DNA from: CAWUKT01 sp963923035
GTDB lineage: Bacteria > Bacteroidota > Bacteroidia > J057 > JADKCL01
Length of the DNA stretch: 64,000 nucleotides
NCBI GenBank assembly: GCA_963923035.1
Contig: CAWUKT010000017.1
Coordinates: 1-64,000 of the forward strand
Direction: 5' to 3'
Positions within the stretch are counted from its first letter, which is position 1. Every line of letters begins with the position of its first letter. Positions 7,638 through 16,905 of the stretch are shown piece by piece. The translations under genes and the position numbers were made by a program. A model generated the notes under the pieces. It did no database searches. It saw only the letters and a program-made list of their open reading frames with translations, and was not told where the DNA came from.

Positions 7638-8435
7638 TTAATGAAATCGCCTAATCGAACATAATCTATGTGTCTGTTTTCCACTGACTTGCTGAATTAT
7701 GCCTTCTGCGGTCAGTTGATCTTCGTGGACGTTGCCGTGGGCGTGAAGGATGGTCAGGGACGGCGTGAGGATGCCCACGTGGTGGACCCGGCCCTTGGCA
7801 TTCTCAAAGAATGCCAGGTCTCCCGGCTGTCGCTCGGAAAAGGGAATTTCCCGGCCGACTTGGACTTGTTGGGAAGCATCCCGGGGAATTTGGACGCCGG
7901 TCAGCGAGATGAGGACCTGTGTCAGACCCGAGCAATCGATGCCCCAGGGAGACTTCCCGCCCCACAGATACGGGGTTCCCGCATAGTCTTGGGCCACTTT
8001 CAGGAGCGTTTCCTGATCCAGGGTTGAGTCGGATACCTGATCGCCAGTTACCCGGAACCGGAGCTGATCGACTTCGAATTCGATGTCAGTGCTGCCATTG
8101 GAATGAACGGGGATGCGGCTTCCCCGGGGGGCATGGACCCGCAGCGATTGGCCGTTTCGTTCCACGTTGATGGAGCAGGTGCGTTCGGTGACGATTCTCC
8201 ATTCCCCGACCTTTTCCCGCCATTCCTCCGACACATACCCAATCATTTTTTCATCGATCCACCCTTCATAGCCATCCCCTGCATTCCGGATCCGCCGCCA
8301 CTGTTCCTTCTCCTCCAGTACCTCCACCAGATCACCAAACAGCAACTGCGTCACCATCTCCGCTGTGTCAGAGGGAGAGGACCGAACCGGAACGATACTT
8401 TGGTGGGTAAAATGATCGGGTTGTTTGGAAGCCAT
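7638..8435 (-). CDS. NlpC/P60 family peptidoglycan hydrolase with SH3 domains
   Basis: 265 residues. Two bacterial SH3-like domains (about 12-70 and 75-135) precede a C40-family NlpC/P60 domain. The catalytic Cys168 is in GIDCSG, the His at 218/219 in RVHHVG, and the third polar residue is in HAHG near 231-233. Such enzymes cut the D-gamma-Glu-diamino acid bond of stem peptides (dipeptidyl-peptidase VI type). No signal peptide is visible, which fits the recycling enzymes of this group that can act on cytoplasmic muropeptides. It heads a two-gene unit with the HNH gene. Confidence 0.9.
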   Translation of the reverse strand: MASKQPDHFTHQSIVPVRSSPSDTAEMVTQLLFGDLVEVLEEKEQWRRIRNAGDGYEGWIDEKMIGYVSEEWREKVGEWRIVTERTCSINVERNGQSLRVHAPRGSRIPVHSNGSTDIEFEVDQLRFRVTGDQVSDSTLDQETLLKVAQDYAGTPYLWGGKSPWGIDCSGLTQVLISLTGVQIPRDASQQVQVGREIPFSERQPGDLAFFENAKGRVHHVGILTPSLTILHAHGNVHEDQLTAEGIIQQVSGKQTHRLCSIRRFH

Positions 8436-8546
8436 CTCTTAAAGATAACCCAATCCCGCCTTCTTCCGGGCTCGTTTTCAACAAAGAAATGTGGGTAAGG
8501 CCTGATTCAGACCCAGTTGGAGCGAAGCAGTACGTGAATTGGGGGA

Positions 8547-9185
8547 TTATTCGTCTTTGTAGGAACGGACCAAATCTTTGAACTGGGGCAGACCTTCATT
8601 GTACTCGCCCTCGTCCGTCGCCGAGAAATTCATGGCTACAAAGCGGTCGTTGTGGTCCAGGTAGGCCCACGCCATCATTTTCAGGCCCCGCTTGAGGGAA
8701 TCGTTGACCTGGACAATCGGGCGCTTGATCGCCAAAATCTCGACTTCCTGGCCGTCCATCGTGGTCAGGCTGGAACCTTCTTCCAGAATCTGTCCTTGCT
8801 GTTCCGGATTGATATAGAGGCTTTTCAACCAACCGAAAATGGATTCCTTGGTGCCCATCATGTCGAGCTTCTTGTCGATGTACTCCAGCCGGATATGGGG
8901 AGCGCTCAGGGTCCGCTTCATGTCCATGAAGAAATAAGTGATGGGCGCATTTTCCTCCGTTTGGGGCAGGTAGGTGGTCCACGGAACCGAATCGCGGTGG
9001 ACCTGGGTCAAGCCGGGAAGCTCGGCCACGCTGAAACTCACCTTCCCAATGTCATAATTGCTCCGGGACAAGCCCTTCAGGTCTTCATTGTGTTCGACAT
9101 CTTGTCCTTCACCTTGTTGGCTGGAAGTACAGGCGGCCAACATGACCACGAAAAACAGGAGGGGGAGTAAGCGGAGGTATTTCAT
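8547..9185 (-). CDS. Lipoprotein of unknown function
   Basis: 212 residues from the ATG at 9185, chosen because it gives a clean lipoprotein signal (MKYLRLLPLLFFVVMLAAC, Cys19 as the lipid-bearing residue). The mature part is of mixed alpha/beta character with no recognised domain. It is the last gene of the minus-strand run that begins at 13532, 19 nt after the fructosamine kinase stop. Confidence 0.8.
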   Translation of the reverse strand: MKYLRLLPLLFFVVMLAACTSSQQGEGQDVEHNEDLKGLSRSNYDIGKVSFSVAELPGLTQVHRDSVPWTTYLPQTEENAPITYFFMDMKRTLSAPHIRLEYIDKKLDMMGTKESIFGWLKSLYINPEQQGQILEEGSSLTTMDGQEVEILAIKRPIVQVNDSLKRGLKMMAWAYLDHNDRFVAMNFSATDEGEYNEGLPQFKDLVRSYKDE

Positions 9186-9204
9186 AGAAAGTAAAAATAT
9201 CAAA

Positions 9205-10086
9205 TCATGTATATCGGTTCAAAATCCGCTGCACCTGCGGTAAATATCCCCGGCCGAACAGATTCAAATGGACCATCAGCGGGTATAAGTTAAATAAATC
9301 CACCCGCTCTTTCCATCCCATTTCCAGGGGCCAGGCCTCATTGTAGGCCCGGTAGAAGACGGGGGCGTACCCACCAAACAACTCGGTGAATGCGATTTCA
9401 GCTTCGCGGTGTCCGTAGTACACTGCCGGATCGAAAATGGCCGCTAGTCCGTCAGGGCCGGTCATAAAATTGCCGGACCAAAGGTCGCCGTGCAGGAGCG
9501 ATGGCTCGGCGGGAGGCATGAGGCCCTCCAATTGGGGGTATAAGCGCTCGAAACTGCGCTGTAAGGCCGTGTCGGCGAGGCCATTTTGTTGGGACAGCTG
9601 AAGCTGGGGAGCGAGGCGTTCTTCACGGAAGAATGTCACCCAATCTGGGTGCTGCCGGTTGGATTGGGGCAATCGCCCGATGAAGTTGTCGTGGTCCAAG
9701 CCAAATTGAGGGGCCGTCTGCCGGTGGAGCTGGGCGAGTTGCTGCCCAAAATCTTCCCAGAAATTGCTGGGGCGGCTACCCGATTCCAGGAATTCCATCG
9801 CGAAAAAGGCGTGGGAATCGGATTGGCCGGTGACGAAGGGTTCGGGAGTTCGTAGGGTGGAGGTTGCGTGGAGTAAACCGAGTCCTCTCCGCTCAGCCTC
9901 GAAGTTCCCGAACTCATGGGGATGGTTGTATTTGAGAAAAATGGGGCCCTGGGAAGTTTCCAATCGGGTGGCGTGGTGGATGCATCCGCCTCCTACCGCA
10001 GTCGCGTTTTCAAGGACGATGGAGGTGCCAAAGAAGTCCTCCAAGGCGACTTGGACCGTCTCCGCGAGGCCGGTCGGGAGCCTCAT
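9205..10086 (-). CDS. Fructosamine kinase family protein
   Basis: 293 residues, full length. Protein-kinase-like fold of the fructosamine-3-kinase/YniA family: a Gly-rich loop VGGGCIH near 31-37, Lys52 in FLKYN, the catalytic loop HGDLWSGN at 199-206, and the metal-binding Asp in FDPAVYYGHRE at 218 onward. The family phosphorylates glycated lysines or ketoamines (protein deglycation). The ATG overlaps the phosphatase stop (ATGA). Pairing with a low-molecular-weight phosphatase gene is common in bacteria and supports a role in repair of sugar adducts. Confidence 0.92.
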   Translation of the reverse strand: MRLPTGLAETVQVALEDFFGTSIVLENATAVGGGCIHHATRLETSQGPIFLKYNHPHEFGNFEAERRGLGLLHATSTLRTPEPFVTGQSDSHAFFAMEFLESGSRPSNFWEDFGQQLAQLHRQTAPQFGLDHDNFIGRLPQSNRQHPDWVTFFREERLAPQLQLSQQNGLADTALQRSFERLYPQLEGLMPPAEPSLLHGDLWSGNFMTGPDGLAAIFDPAVYYGHREAEIAFTELFGGYAPVFYRAYNEAWPLEMGWKERVDLFNLYPLMVHLNLFGRGYLPQVQRILNRYT

Positions 10087-10568
10087 AATCCGTTTTCCTG
10101 AACGAGTTGTTTGAGGAGGCGGTCGCAGGACCGGAGGAGGATTTGGTAGACCTTTTCGAATCCCTGGTTGCCGCCAAAATAGGGATCGGGGACATCGGGG
10201 GAATCGGGTTTCGGATCGAAATCGCGCATCATCACGATTTTTCCGTGCGGAGCCTGGGGACGGATCAGGGATTCAATGTTGCGCCGATTTTCCCGATCCA
10301 TGGCGACGATATAATCGAAGCGGTCCAGGTCTTCGACCAGCAGCTTGCGGGAACGACTCAGCAATTGGATGCCGTGTCGCTCAGCAGTATGGCGCATACG
10401 CTGATCGGCCAGTTCACCCTCGTGGTAGCCCGAGGTCCCCGCCGAATCAACGGTAAATTTGTCTTCCAGGCCGGCTTGGCGGACCAAATGGAGGAATACC
10501 CCTTCCGCCATGGGCGAGCGGCAGATATTTCCGAGGCAAACGAAAATGATTTTGAGGGGAGGCGTCAT
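10083..10568 (-). CDS. Low-molecular-weight protein-tyrosine-phosphatase
   Basis: 161 residues. The P-loop CLGNICRS (Cys11 to Arg17, C-x5-R) is at the N-terminus and the general acid Asp is in DPYFGG at 128-132, both as expected. An open frame runs upstream, but the ATG at 10568 overlaps the recG stop by one base (TGATG), and the conserved sequence starts there. The substrate could be phosphotyrosine proteins or small phospho-sugars from the adjacent fructosamine kinase reaction; that link is inference. Confidence 0.93.
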   Translation of the reverse strand: MTPPLKIIFVCLGNICRSPMAEGVFLHLVRQAGLEDKFTVDSAGTSGYHEGELADQRMRHTAERHGIQLLSRSRKLLVEDLDRFDYIVAMDRENRRNIESLIRPQAPHGKIVMMRDFDPKPDSPDVPDPYFGGNQGFEKVYQILLRSCDRLLKQLVQENGL

Positions 10569-12694
10569 CAGGCAATGTTTTTTAAGAGTCCGTATTTTTT
10601 CATGTAGGAATGGTAGTAGAGCTTGAGGCCGTGGTTGTGAGGATTCGACAAGGTGGGATCCTCGGCAATGACCCAAAATGCGGCTTCCCGCGCCTCTTCG
10701 AAGATGGTCCCATCTTCAATGAAGCTGGCCAACCGCAACTCAGGGAAATGCCCGCTCTGGCGGGTGCCAATGAAGTCGCCGTGGCCCCGAATCTGCATGT
10801 CGATTTCGGCAATTTTGAAGCCATCGTGGGTATCCACCATGGCCTTCAGGCGCTTTTTGGCATCCTCACTAGGCTTTTTTCCGCCCATCAGGATGCAATA
10901 GCTCTGGTGTTGGCCCCGGCCGACCCGCCCCCGCAACTGATGCAATTGAGACAACCCAAATTTATCCGAGTTCTCGATCACAATTACGCTGGCATTCGGA
11001 ACGTCCACGCCGACCTCGATCACCGTGGTTGCGACCATGATCTGCGTTTCGCCCCGCTTGAACCGCTGCATCTCGAATTCCTTGGCATCAGGTTTCATCC
11101 GGCCGTGGACAATGCTGACCTGGCATTTCGGGAAGGCGCGGTTGATGGCCTCATAGCCTTCGGTAACCGCCAGGTAATCCAGCTTTTCGGATTCCTCCAC
11201 AAGTGGGTAAACCACATAGATTTGCCTTCCCGACTCAATTTCGCGCCGCATGAACCCAAAAACCTGAAGGCGTTGGGCTTCTGCGCGAACGGCTGTGATG
11301 ACCGGTTTTCGGCCGGGAGGCAGCTCGTCGATTCGCGAGACGTCTACATCGCCAAAGAGCGTCAGCGCCAGCGTTCTGGGAATAGGGGTGGCCGTCATCA
11401 CCATGTTGTGGGGGAACATGTGTTCGTGGGCGGCCTTTTTCCAGAGCTTGGCCCGTTGCATCACCCCAAATTTGTGTTGCTCATCGACAATGACCAGGCC
11501 CAGCTTCTTGAACTTGACGTGGTCTTCGATCAGGGCGTGGGTGCCCACGAGAATCTGGGCATGGCCCTGCTGAAGTTCTGAGAGCAGTTGTCTGCGGTCG
11601 CTGCCCTTGACGCTGCCGGTCAGATAGCCGACCGTGATGCCCAGGTCGGCGCTGTATTTCTTGATGTTGTTGTAGTGCTGTTCGGCCAGGATTTCGGTGG
11701 GCGCCATGAGGGCGGCCTGGTAGCCATTGTCGAGGGCGAGGAGCATCGACATGAAGGCAACCATGGTCTTGCCCGATCCGACATCGCCTTGGATCAGACG
11801 GTTCATCTGGACCTTCTTCCGCAGATCGCTGCGGATTTCTTTGAGGACGCGCTTTTGCGCGCCAGTCAACTCAAAAGGAATATGTTCCTTGTAGTACCGG
11901 TTGAACAGGTCGCCAACCTTTTCAAAGGGGTAACCCGGGCGTTTGGGTTGGTGGACGAGCTTGCGCTCGGCCATGACCAATTGGAAGAAGAAAAACTCTT
12001 CAAATTTGAGCCGCTTTTTGGCGGCTTCCAGGGCCTCCATGCTTTCGGGAAAATGGATTTGGCGCAGGGCTTCCTTGCGGGTCGGCAGGCCGTAGCGGTT
12101 GCGGATCGCCGGATTGAGCGTCTCCTGAATATCAATGGTGGTGATTTCGAGGAGTTGGGAAATGAGGGTCCGAAAGCCCTTGCTCTCCAGGCCCACCTTC
12201 TTGAGCTTTTCGGTTGAATGGTAGAGAGGGATGATCCCAAGCGTTTTTTCCAGCTCTTCCCGGTCCTTTCCGGCCTCCATCTCGGGGTGGGCAATTTGGA
12301 TATTCCGTCCGAAAATGCGCGGGCTGCCATAGACCACGACCATTTTCTCTTCCTTGTCCTTCAGGCTTTCCCGCACCCATTTCAGGGATTTGAACCAAAC
12401 CAAATCCACAAAGCCAGTTCCATCGCTAAAAGTCGCGGTAATGCGTCCTCCCCGTTTTCCTTTCACAAATTCAACATCGGAAATCGTCCCCATGAGCACC
12501 ACGTGTTGGGTGTCGTAGCGGATGTCCCGGACGCGGTTGATTTGGGAGCGGTCGACGTATTTGCGGGGGAAATAGGTGAGGAGATCGGAATAGGTATGGA
12601 TATGGGCGTCCTTCTTGAGCACTTCGGCGCGTTTGGGGCCGACTTTTTTCAGATAGGTAATATCGGTCTTCCAAATGTTGAAAGTGCTGGCCAT
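10568..12694 (-). CDS. recG: ATP-dependent DNA helicase RecG
   Basis: 708 residues, normal length. The wedge (OB-fold) domain occupies about residues 55-140. Superfamily 2 helicase motifs follow: Walker A GDVGSGKT at 303-310, DEQH at 403-406, and the C-terminal QLRGRVGRG motif VI. RecG remodels stalled forks and Holliday junctions. It is the central gene of a minus-strand operon and is coupled to the phosphatase downstream through a one-base stop/start overlap. Confidence 0.97.
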   Translation of the reverse strand: MASTFNIWKTDITYLKKVGPKRAEVLKKDAHIHTYSDLLTYFPRKYVDRSQINRVRDIRYDTQHVVLMGTISDVEFVKGKRGGRITATFSDGTGFVDLVWFKSLKWVRESLKDKEEKMVVVYGSPRIFGRNIQIAHPEMEAGKDREELEKTLGIIPLYHSTEKLKKVGLESKGFRTLISQLLEITTIDIQETLNPAIRNRYGLPTRKEALRQIHFPESMEALEAAKKRLKFEEFFFFQLVMAERKLVHQPKRPGYPFEKVGDLFNRYYKEHIPFELTGAQKRVLKEIRSDLRKKVQMNRLIQGDVGSGKTMVAFMSMLLALDNGYQAALMAPTEILAEQHYNNIKKYSADLGITVGYLTGSVKGSDRRQLLSELQQGHAQILVGTHALIEDHVKFKKLGLVIVDEQHKFGVMQRAKLWKKAAHEHMFPHNMVMTATPIPRTLALTLFGDVDVSRIDELPPGRKPVITAVRAEAQRLQVFGFMRREIESGRQIYVVYPLVEESEKLDYLAVTEGYEAINRAFPKCQVSIVHGRMKPDAKEFEMQRFKRGETQIMVATTVIEVGVDVPNASVIVIENSDKFGLSQLHQLRGRVGRGQHQSYCILMGGKKPSEDAKKRLKAMVDTHDGFKIAEIDMQIRGHGDFIGTRQSGHFPELRLASFIEDGTIFEEAREAAFWVIAEDPTLSNPHNHGLKLYYHSYMKKYGLLKNIA

Positions 12695-12745
12695 GCGGCA
12701 AATATAATGCTTTTGGAAGGGGAGAGGAGGAAAAAATGGAAGGAA

Positions 12746-13075
12746 TTAGCCCAGATAAAGGCCGCATTCGGGGCATTCCAGGCGATCGGGTTGGGTACGG
12801 GTTCCACAAGCGGGGCAGTGGGAGGGGAGTTCCACCGTCACCTCAAAGAGCTCCTGAAGCATCTCTTCGACTTGCTGTTGGTAGCGCTCCGGCACCACAA
12901 ACTGTCTCGGCCCAAATGCAGTGGCTCCGTAAATGTCGCCCATGACCGAATGCAATTGGTCGCCCCTTACAAAATAGGGGATTCCGGTGCGATCCAGTAA
13001 CATCTTGAGTTTGATGGATTCCACTTCACTGTGGGCCTCGGCTATTGTCACAAATGAGGAACCCTTGGATTTCAT
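12746..13075 (-). CDS. DUF2007 protein with zinc ribbon
   Basis: 109 residues. The N-terminal 70 residues match the DUF2007 (putative signal-transducing, ferredoxin-like) pattern: AEAHSEVESIKLKMLLDRTGIPYFVRGD. The C-terminus carries a zinc ribbon, CPACG and CPECG, about 10 residues apart. Such fusions are widespread in Bacteroidota; the function is unknown. It starts one base before the end of the preceding lipoprotein gene's spacer and lies 51 nt before recG. Confidence 0.85.
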   Translation of the reverse strand: MKSKGSSFVTIAEAHSEVESIKLKMLLDRTGIPYFVRGDQLHSVMGDIYGATAFGPRQFVVPERYQQQVEEMLQELFEVTVELPSHCPACGTRTQPDRLECPECGLYLG

Positions 13076-13076
13076 G

Positions 13077-13532
13077 CTAGAAGGTGACCGTGATCGGGTC
13101 GGTTTGGATGACGTTACTCACATTCCCGGCCCGGTCCACCATGTAAATCTCAAACACGCAGGGCTCTTCGGTGGGCTCCCACGGCGGGGTCAACATGGTG
13201 ATGGTGATCTGCCCCTGAATCGAAGGTTTGCGGGTTTCAGGGGTGAGGTTGGGAATGCTGTAAGCAGTGGTGCGGGCGGGGTTGTTTTCGAAGGCGGCCC
13301 GGGTGTCGGTGACAAACAGGTTGGTCGTCTTCTCGGTCCCTTCATAGCCCAAATCGCCATCACCATCCTGGTACCGCAGGGTGACTTGCAGACCGTCGGT
13401 GGTAAACTGTTCTGATTCTGCCGGGGTGATGCCCAGAAAGGTAATTTCCGGAATAACCGGGAACACTGGATCATCATCACATGAGGCCAGAACGAGCAGA
13501 GGCAGTATGAGGAGAAGAAACTTCCGCACCAT
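13077..13532 (-). CDS. Lipoprotein of unknown function
   Basis: 151 residues from the ATG at 13532, picked because it places a lipobox (LLVLASC) after a basic hydrophobic signal. The mature protein is beta-rich with an Ig-like look, starting with a DDDPVFPVIPEI linker. The C-terminal half resembles the Ig-like repeats of small surface lipoproteins in gliding Bacteroidota. It is the first gene of the recG operon, ending 1 nt before the DUF2007 start. Confidence 0.8.
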   Translation of the reverse strand: MVRKFLLLILPLLVLASCDDDPVFPVIPEITFLGITPAESEQFTTDGLQVTLRYQDGDGDLGYEGTEKTTNLFVTDTRAAFENNPARTTAYSIPNLTPETRKPSIQGQITITMLTPPWEPTEEPCVFEIYMVDRAGNVSNVIQTDPITVTF

Positions 13533-13627
13533 AATTTGATTAACAAATGAATTTAACGAATGTTCTAAACTAAGACAAGCCCGATCCAATTAGATCGAAG
13601 CCTGAAAGTGGAAGGGAAGCAAATATT

Positions 13628-14551
13628 TTATTCATAGTTGACCAGGGTAAAACTCCCCAGGCCAGGATCTACAACGGCTGTCATCCCCTTTTCAGGGTTG
13701 CGCTTATAAGCCAGATTGACGTAAGTGTCATCGCCGGTCTCCATAAAGTCGTCGGGAATCTCGACGGAGGAGAAGAAGGTCCCCTTGATTACAATCTTGA
13801 CCGGGGCTTCTTTGTGGACCATCATCAAACATCGGCCCGAGCCGACTCCAATTTCCATCCAGGTAGCACCGTAGGATTTTTCACCCAGGAGTATCCTGGT
13901 CTCCCCCATGCCATTGGTCACGAGAACTTTCTCCGCCCGCGCATATTCCAAATTGCGGAAGGTCACATTTCCCATTCCGGAATTGACGCGCAGTATTTTC
14001 ATGCGCTCCAGATTGGGCTTGTTATAGGTGACAAATACGTCAGAGGCACTGGATTCGATCATCACCTTGCGGGTTCTGAGGTCGGACAGGTCCAACCAGG
14101 CGCCGCCGTGGCCCAGGTGCATCCGCAAATCCAGCTGCTGGTTTAGGGCAGGAAGGATTTCCGAAATGTACTGGGTGGGATCACCGCCAGCGGTGTAGCT
14201 TCCACGCATCACGACCCGTCGTCCGGCGGGTCCTTCACTTTCGTGCATATAAGACTCCGTATTGGCGCCCATCATCATGACGTGCGTCCTCAAAAGATCG
14301 CCCAAAGTATCGGATTGTACTTTGGTTTTGGCGTCTTCATCGGGGATCCTAAAACGGACCGTGTGCTTACTGTGGCACTGTCCTTTGTTCACAAAGGATT
14401 GGCCCATGGGCACATCGACGACGAATTGATAATTGTTGAAGGTGGAATCGGTGGTAATCTTAGTCGAACGGATGACATCTTGTCCCCAGCACGGTTCGAA
14501 ATGCAGCAGCATTCCTATTGTTATTCCCAGCACCATTCTGATCATGTGCAT
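13628..14551 (-). CDS. Secreted beta-rich protein, DUF4097-like
   Basis: 307 residues from the ATG at 14551. A longer frame reaches 14665, but that stretch overlaps the terminator of the upstream gene, and the shorter start gives a signal peptide (MIRMVLGITIGMLLHFEPCWGQ). The mature protein shows regularly spaced short beta strands at about residues 130-290 that recall the beta-helical DUF4097/toast-rack fold of envelope proteins. That assignment is tentative; the role is unknown. Confidence 0.65.
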   Translation of the reverse strand: MHMIRMVLGITIGMLLHFEPCWGQDVIRSTKITTDSTFNNYQFVVDVPMGQSFVNKGQCHSKHTVRFRIPDEDAKTKVQSDTLGDLLRTHVMMMGANTESYMHESEGPAGRRVVMRGSYTAGGDPTQYISEILPALNQQLDLRMHLGHGGAWLDLSDLRTRKVMIESSASDVFVTYNKPNLERMKILRVNSGMGNVTFRNLEYARAEKVLVTNGMGETRILLGEKSYGATWMEIGVGSGRCLMMVHKEAPVKIVIKGTFFSSVEIPDDFMETGDDTYVNLAYKRNPEKGMTAVVDPGLGSFTLVNYE

Positions 14552-14628
14552 ATATACGGTATGATGGGCATAAGGTTGGGGGGATAAATGAAAAATTGCC
14601 TGCCAATCAGCGACAAATCGGTTTAGAA

Positions 14629-14657
14629 TAAAAAAAGGACTTCCGAAGAAGCCCTTC
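14629..14657 (-). terminator. Terminator of the T9SS protein gene
   Basis: On the minus strand AGGGCTTC-TTC-GGAAGTCC forms an 8-bp stem (one G-U pair) followed directly by seven T. It lies 22 nt after the stop of the 14679-15824 gene. Confidence 0.8.
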
Positions 14658-14678
14658 ATATCCAAAGCTAAATTTAAT

Positions 14679-15824
14679 TTAAATCTTTATCGTCTTCCGC
14701 TCCAAGATGCCTTGGGATCCCTTGACGCGGATAAAATAGATTCCATTGGAGTAGTCGGACATGTCGACTTCAAACTGATTCAGGCCGGTTTGTCCGGACA
14801 GTTGTTCGCGGTGAACGACCTGTCCATTGGTGCCGTAGACCTCAATTTCGAAATTTTCTGCTTGCTCTACAACAAAAGAGCCAAACAAACGGTCGCTGGT
14901 GGGAATCGGGCCAATTTCAACCCAATCCATTTCTACGCTGCCATCAAATACCACGCTCCGAATCTCGGTTTCAGTAAAACGGGCGTCGATATCAATTTGT
15001 TGGATGCGGTAGTAGTTGACGCCGGTAGCCGGCGCATAGTCCGTAAAGTCATAGGGCTGCATGCCGTCGGAGTCACCGACCGCATTGACGGTTCCAATCT
15101 CCTCCCAGGTACGGGCATCGTGGGAACGCATGACCTTGAAGTAGTCGTTGTTGGATTCGCTGACCGTTTGCCAATCCAATTCGACCGTTTCCCCTTCCAT
15201 CCGGGCCTCAAATCCAGCCCAAACGACCGGGAGGGTGGTAAAGTCAATGGTAATGTTGTCATCATAACCCGGCGCAAAGTTCCGGTGGCAGCCGTTGGCA
15301 GGGTTGCCCTGCCCTTCCACACCGATGGCGGTCAGGGAGTCTGGCAAGCCATCCATGATGATGACCAATTGCTCACAATCTGTATGGGGCAGGCCGCAGG
15401 TGACCGTATTGCTAATACACGTGTATGGACAATTCGTTAGAGATTGGTAGCCTATATAGGCGGTCGCAGGGTCCGCGGTTCCACTTAGAGTAGATGGTAC
15501 CGGTGGAGATGGGAGCAAGCTGCCCGTGAGGGGGCAGTTGGTCGAGTCGCTGATCAATGCTGCGGGGGAAAAGCCGACGATGGTACCAGTGCCGCCGTAA
15601 GATGCGATGGCGAACGTAGAGGTAAAGGCGTTTGCACCTGAGGCGCCGCCCAAGGTGCCGCCACCGATACACATGGTCGCGTAAACGGTATAGTTGGTGC
15701 CGTCAAATACGACACTGTCCATCAGCAGACTGGACCGGTCGCAAGCCTTCCCTGTTTGGGGAGAGACCAGTATGGCTGTAACAGCAAGACACGAGCATAA
15801 TAATGCACGGTAGAAAAATTTCAT
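14679..15824 (-). CDS. Secreted protein with T9SS C-terminal sorting domain
   Basis: 381 residues. An N-terminal signal peptide (about 27 residues) precedes a Cys- and Ser/Gly-rich region (30-200), then a fibronectin-like segment (about 205-295: WAGFEARMEGETVELDW, VNYYRIQQID), and a C-terminal type A T9SS domain of about 80 residues (IGPIPTSDRLFG, IEVYGTNGQVV, GIYFIRVKGSQG, ending in basic residues). The protein should cross the outer membrane by the type IX system and be attached or released at the surface. Its ligand is unknown. Confidence 0.88.
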   Translation of the reverse strand: MKFFYRALLCSCLAVTAILVSPQTGKACDRSSLLMDSVVFDGTNYTVYATMCIGGGTLGGASGANAFTSTFAIASYGGTGTIVGFSPAALISDSTNCPLTGSLLPSPPVPSTLSGTADPATAYIGYQSLTNCPYTCISNTVTCGLPHTDCEQLVIIMDGLPDSLTAIGVEGQGNPANGCHRNFAPGYDDNITIDFTTLPVVWAGFEARMEGETVELDWQTVSESNNDYFKVMRSHDARTWEEIGTVNAVGDSDGMQPYDFTDYAPATGVNYYRIQQIDIDARFTETEIRSVVFDGSVEMDWVEIGPIPTSDRLFGSFVVEQAENFEIEVYGTNGQVVHREQLSGQTGLNQFEVDMSDYSNGIYFIRVKGSQGILERKTIKI

Positions 15825-16237
15825 CAGGTCAGTCTCTTTAAATTAAAATTTAGCTTTAGCTTGGATCAAGTTGGGAAGCAGGGTGGATAGTCCTCTTCCC
15901 CTTTTCAAAAAACTTCTATATCTGCAAATATATCACTTTTAGCTGGCTTTATCGTATTACCAACTGAGAATTTGCAGGAACATAGTCAAGGCAAAATATT
16001 CGATTACCTCCATCCTAGTTACAAATTATTACCGCAAAAATCAACCAGCGATTGACTCCCCCGAGGTTCTTTCGACGGGCCGGGAGATTTGGCAAACGGA
16101 CGGGGGGAATCATCCGATTAATTGTGGGACGATGCTTGTGGATTGGGCAATGTAGACCTGCCATTTTCTCTGAAAAAAAGATCTTTGGATCATTGATTTT
16201 CAGGGGGCATTTTCCTCGGTTGCCGTAGTTTTGGGAG
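15825..16237. other. Intergenic region between divergent genes
   Basis: No open frame or RNA gene was recognised. It holds the promoter side of both neighbours; a minus-strand -7 element is visible at 15925-15932. The rest shows nothing clear. Confidence 0.6.
15925..15932 (-). promoter_or_regulatory. Candidate -7 box of the T9SS protein gene
   Basis: TATATTTG on the minus strand, identical to the rpsT -7 box, about 95 nt before the ATG at 15824. No good TTG is found at the expected -33 spacing, so support is partial. Confidence 0.4.
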
Positions 16238-16804
16238 GTGCACGAAGTTGAACCCCACTACGGTTGGTTGAAGTATTATACCAACGAAGACGATCCGAAT
16301 TCCCCCTTTCAGGATGTGGTCCACAATGAGCTGTTCTACGACCGGCAGGTCTACCAATACCTGGCCCATCCATTGTGGGACAGCATTGGATCGGAAGGTT
16401 TGTTGGTCAAAATCCTGGCGGCTGATTACGAGAAGAGCTATGCCATCATCGAACTGTTTGGCGTTTGGAATGACCTGCTGGAAAACGACTTTCGGCTCCT
16501 GCTCGAAAATTGTCTGGAACCCCTCCTCGCGGCGGGGATTCAGCGCTTCGTCCTCGTGCTGGAAAACGTATTGAACATTTACCTCGACTCGGACGACTAT
16601 TACGAAGCCCTCCAGGAGGCCCTGGAGGACGGATGGGTCTGCCTCTTGCGCGCCCGCGAGCACGTGCGGCGCGAGATCACCGAGCACCAGCTCGACGCCT
16701 ATTTCTTCTGGTCAGACGACATCGACGCATTGCCCTGGCGCAAGACCACGCCCGTCAAGCTGTACCAGGCCGTTCAGTCCCGGATGCTGCGCTTGCCCGG
16801 CTGA
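16238..16804 (+). CDS. Conserved hypothetical protein of Bacteroidota
   Basis: 188 residues from a GTG at 16238; a stop codon 12 nt upstream in frame leaves no other start. The sequence begins with the conserved HYGWLKYYTNEDDPNSPF block, followed by acidic alpha/beta sequence and the RFVLVLENVLN block. It is soluble, with no signal or membrane segment. The family is common in Saprospiria and Cytophagia and its role is unknown. It ends convergently with the SPFH gene, with a shared terminator between. Confidence 0.8.
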   Translation: MHEVEPHYGWLKYYTNEDDPNSPFQDVVHNELFYDRQVYQYLAHPLWDSIGSEGLLVKILAADYEKSYAIIELFGVWNDLLENDFRLLLENCLEPLLAAGIQRFVLVLENVLNIYLDSDDYYEALQEALEDGWVCLLRAREHVRREITEHQLDAYFFWSDDIDALPWRKTTPVKLYQAVQSRMLRLPG

Positions 16805-16841
16805 ATTCCGTTTCCATTTCCCATCTCCCCCAACAAAAAAA

Positions 16842-16867
16842 GTCCCCGGAGGCGAACCCCCGGGGCG
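16842..16867 (-). terminator. SPFH gene terminator
   Basis: CCCCGG (16844-16849) pairs with CCGGGG (16860-16865). On the minus strand the stem is followed by ACTTTTTTT. It can also act for the convergent plus-strand gene ending at 16804. Confidence 0.65.
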
Positions 16868-16905
16868 GAAAAAGTCTGTATCCAAATCTTGCACTATTTG
16901 CAGGT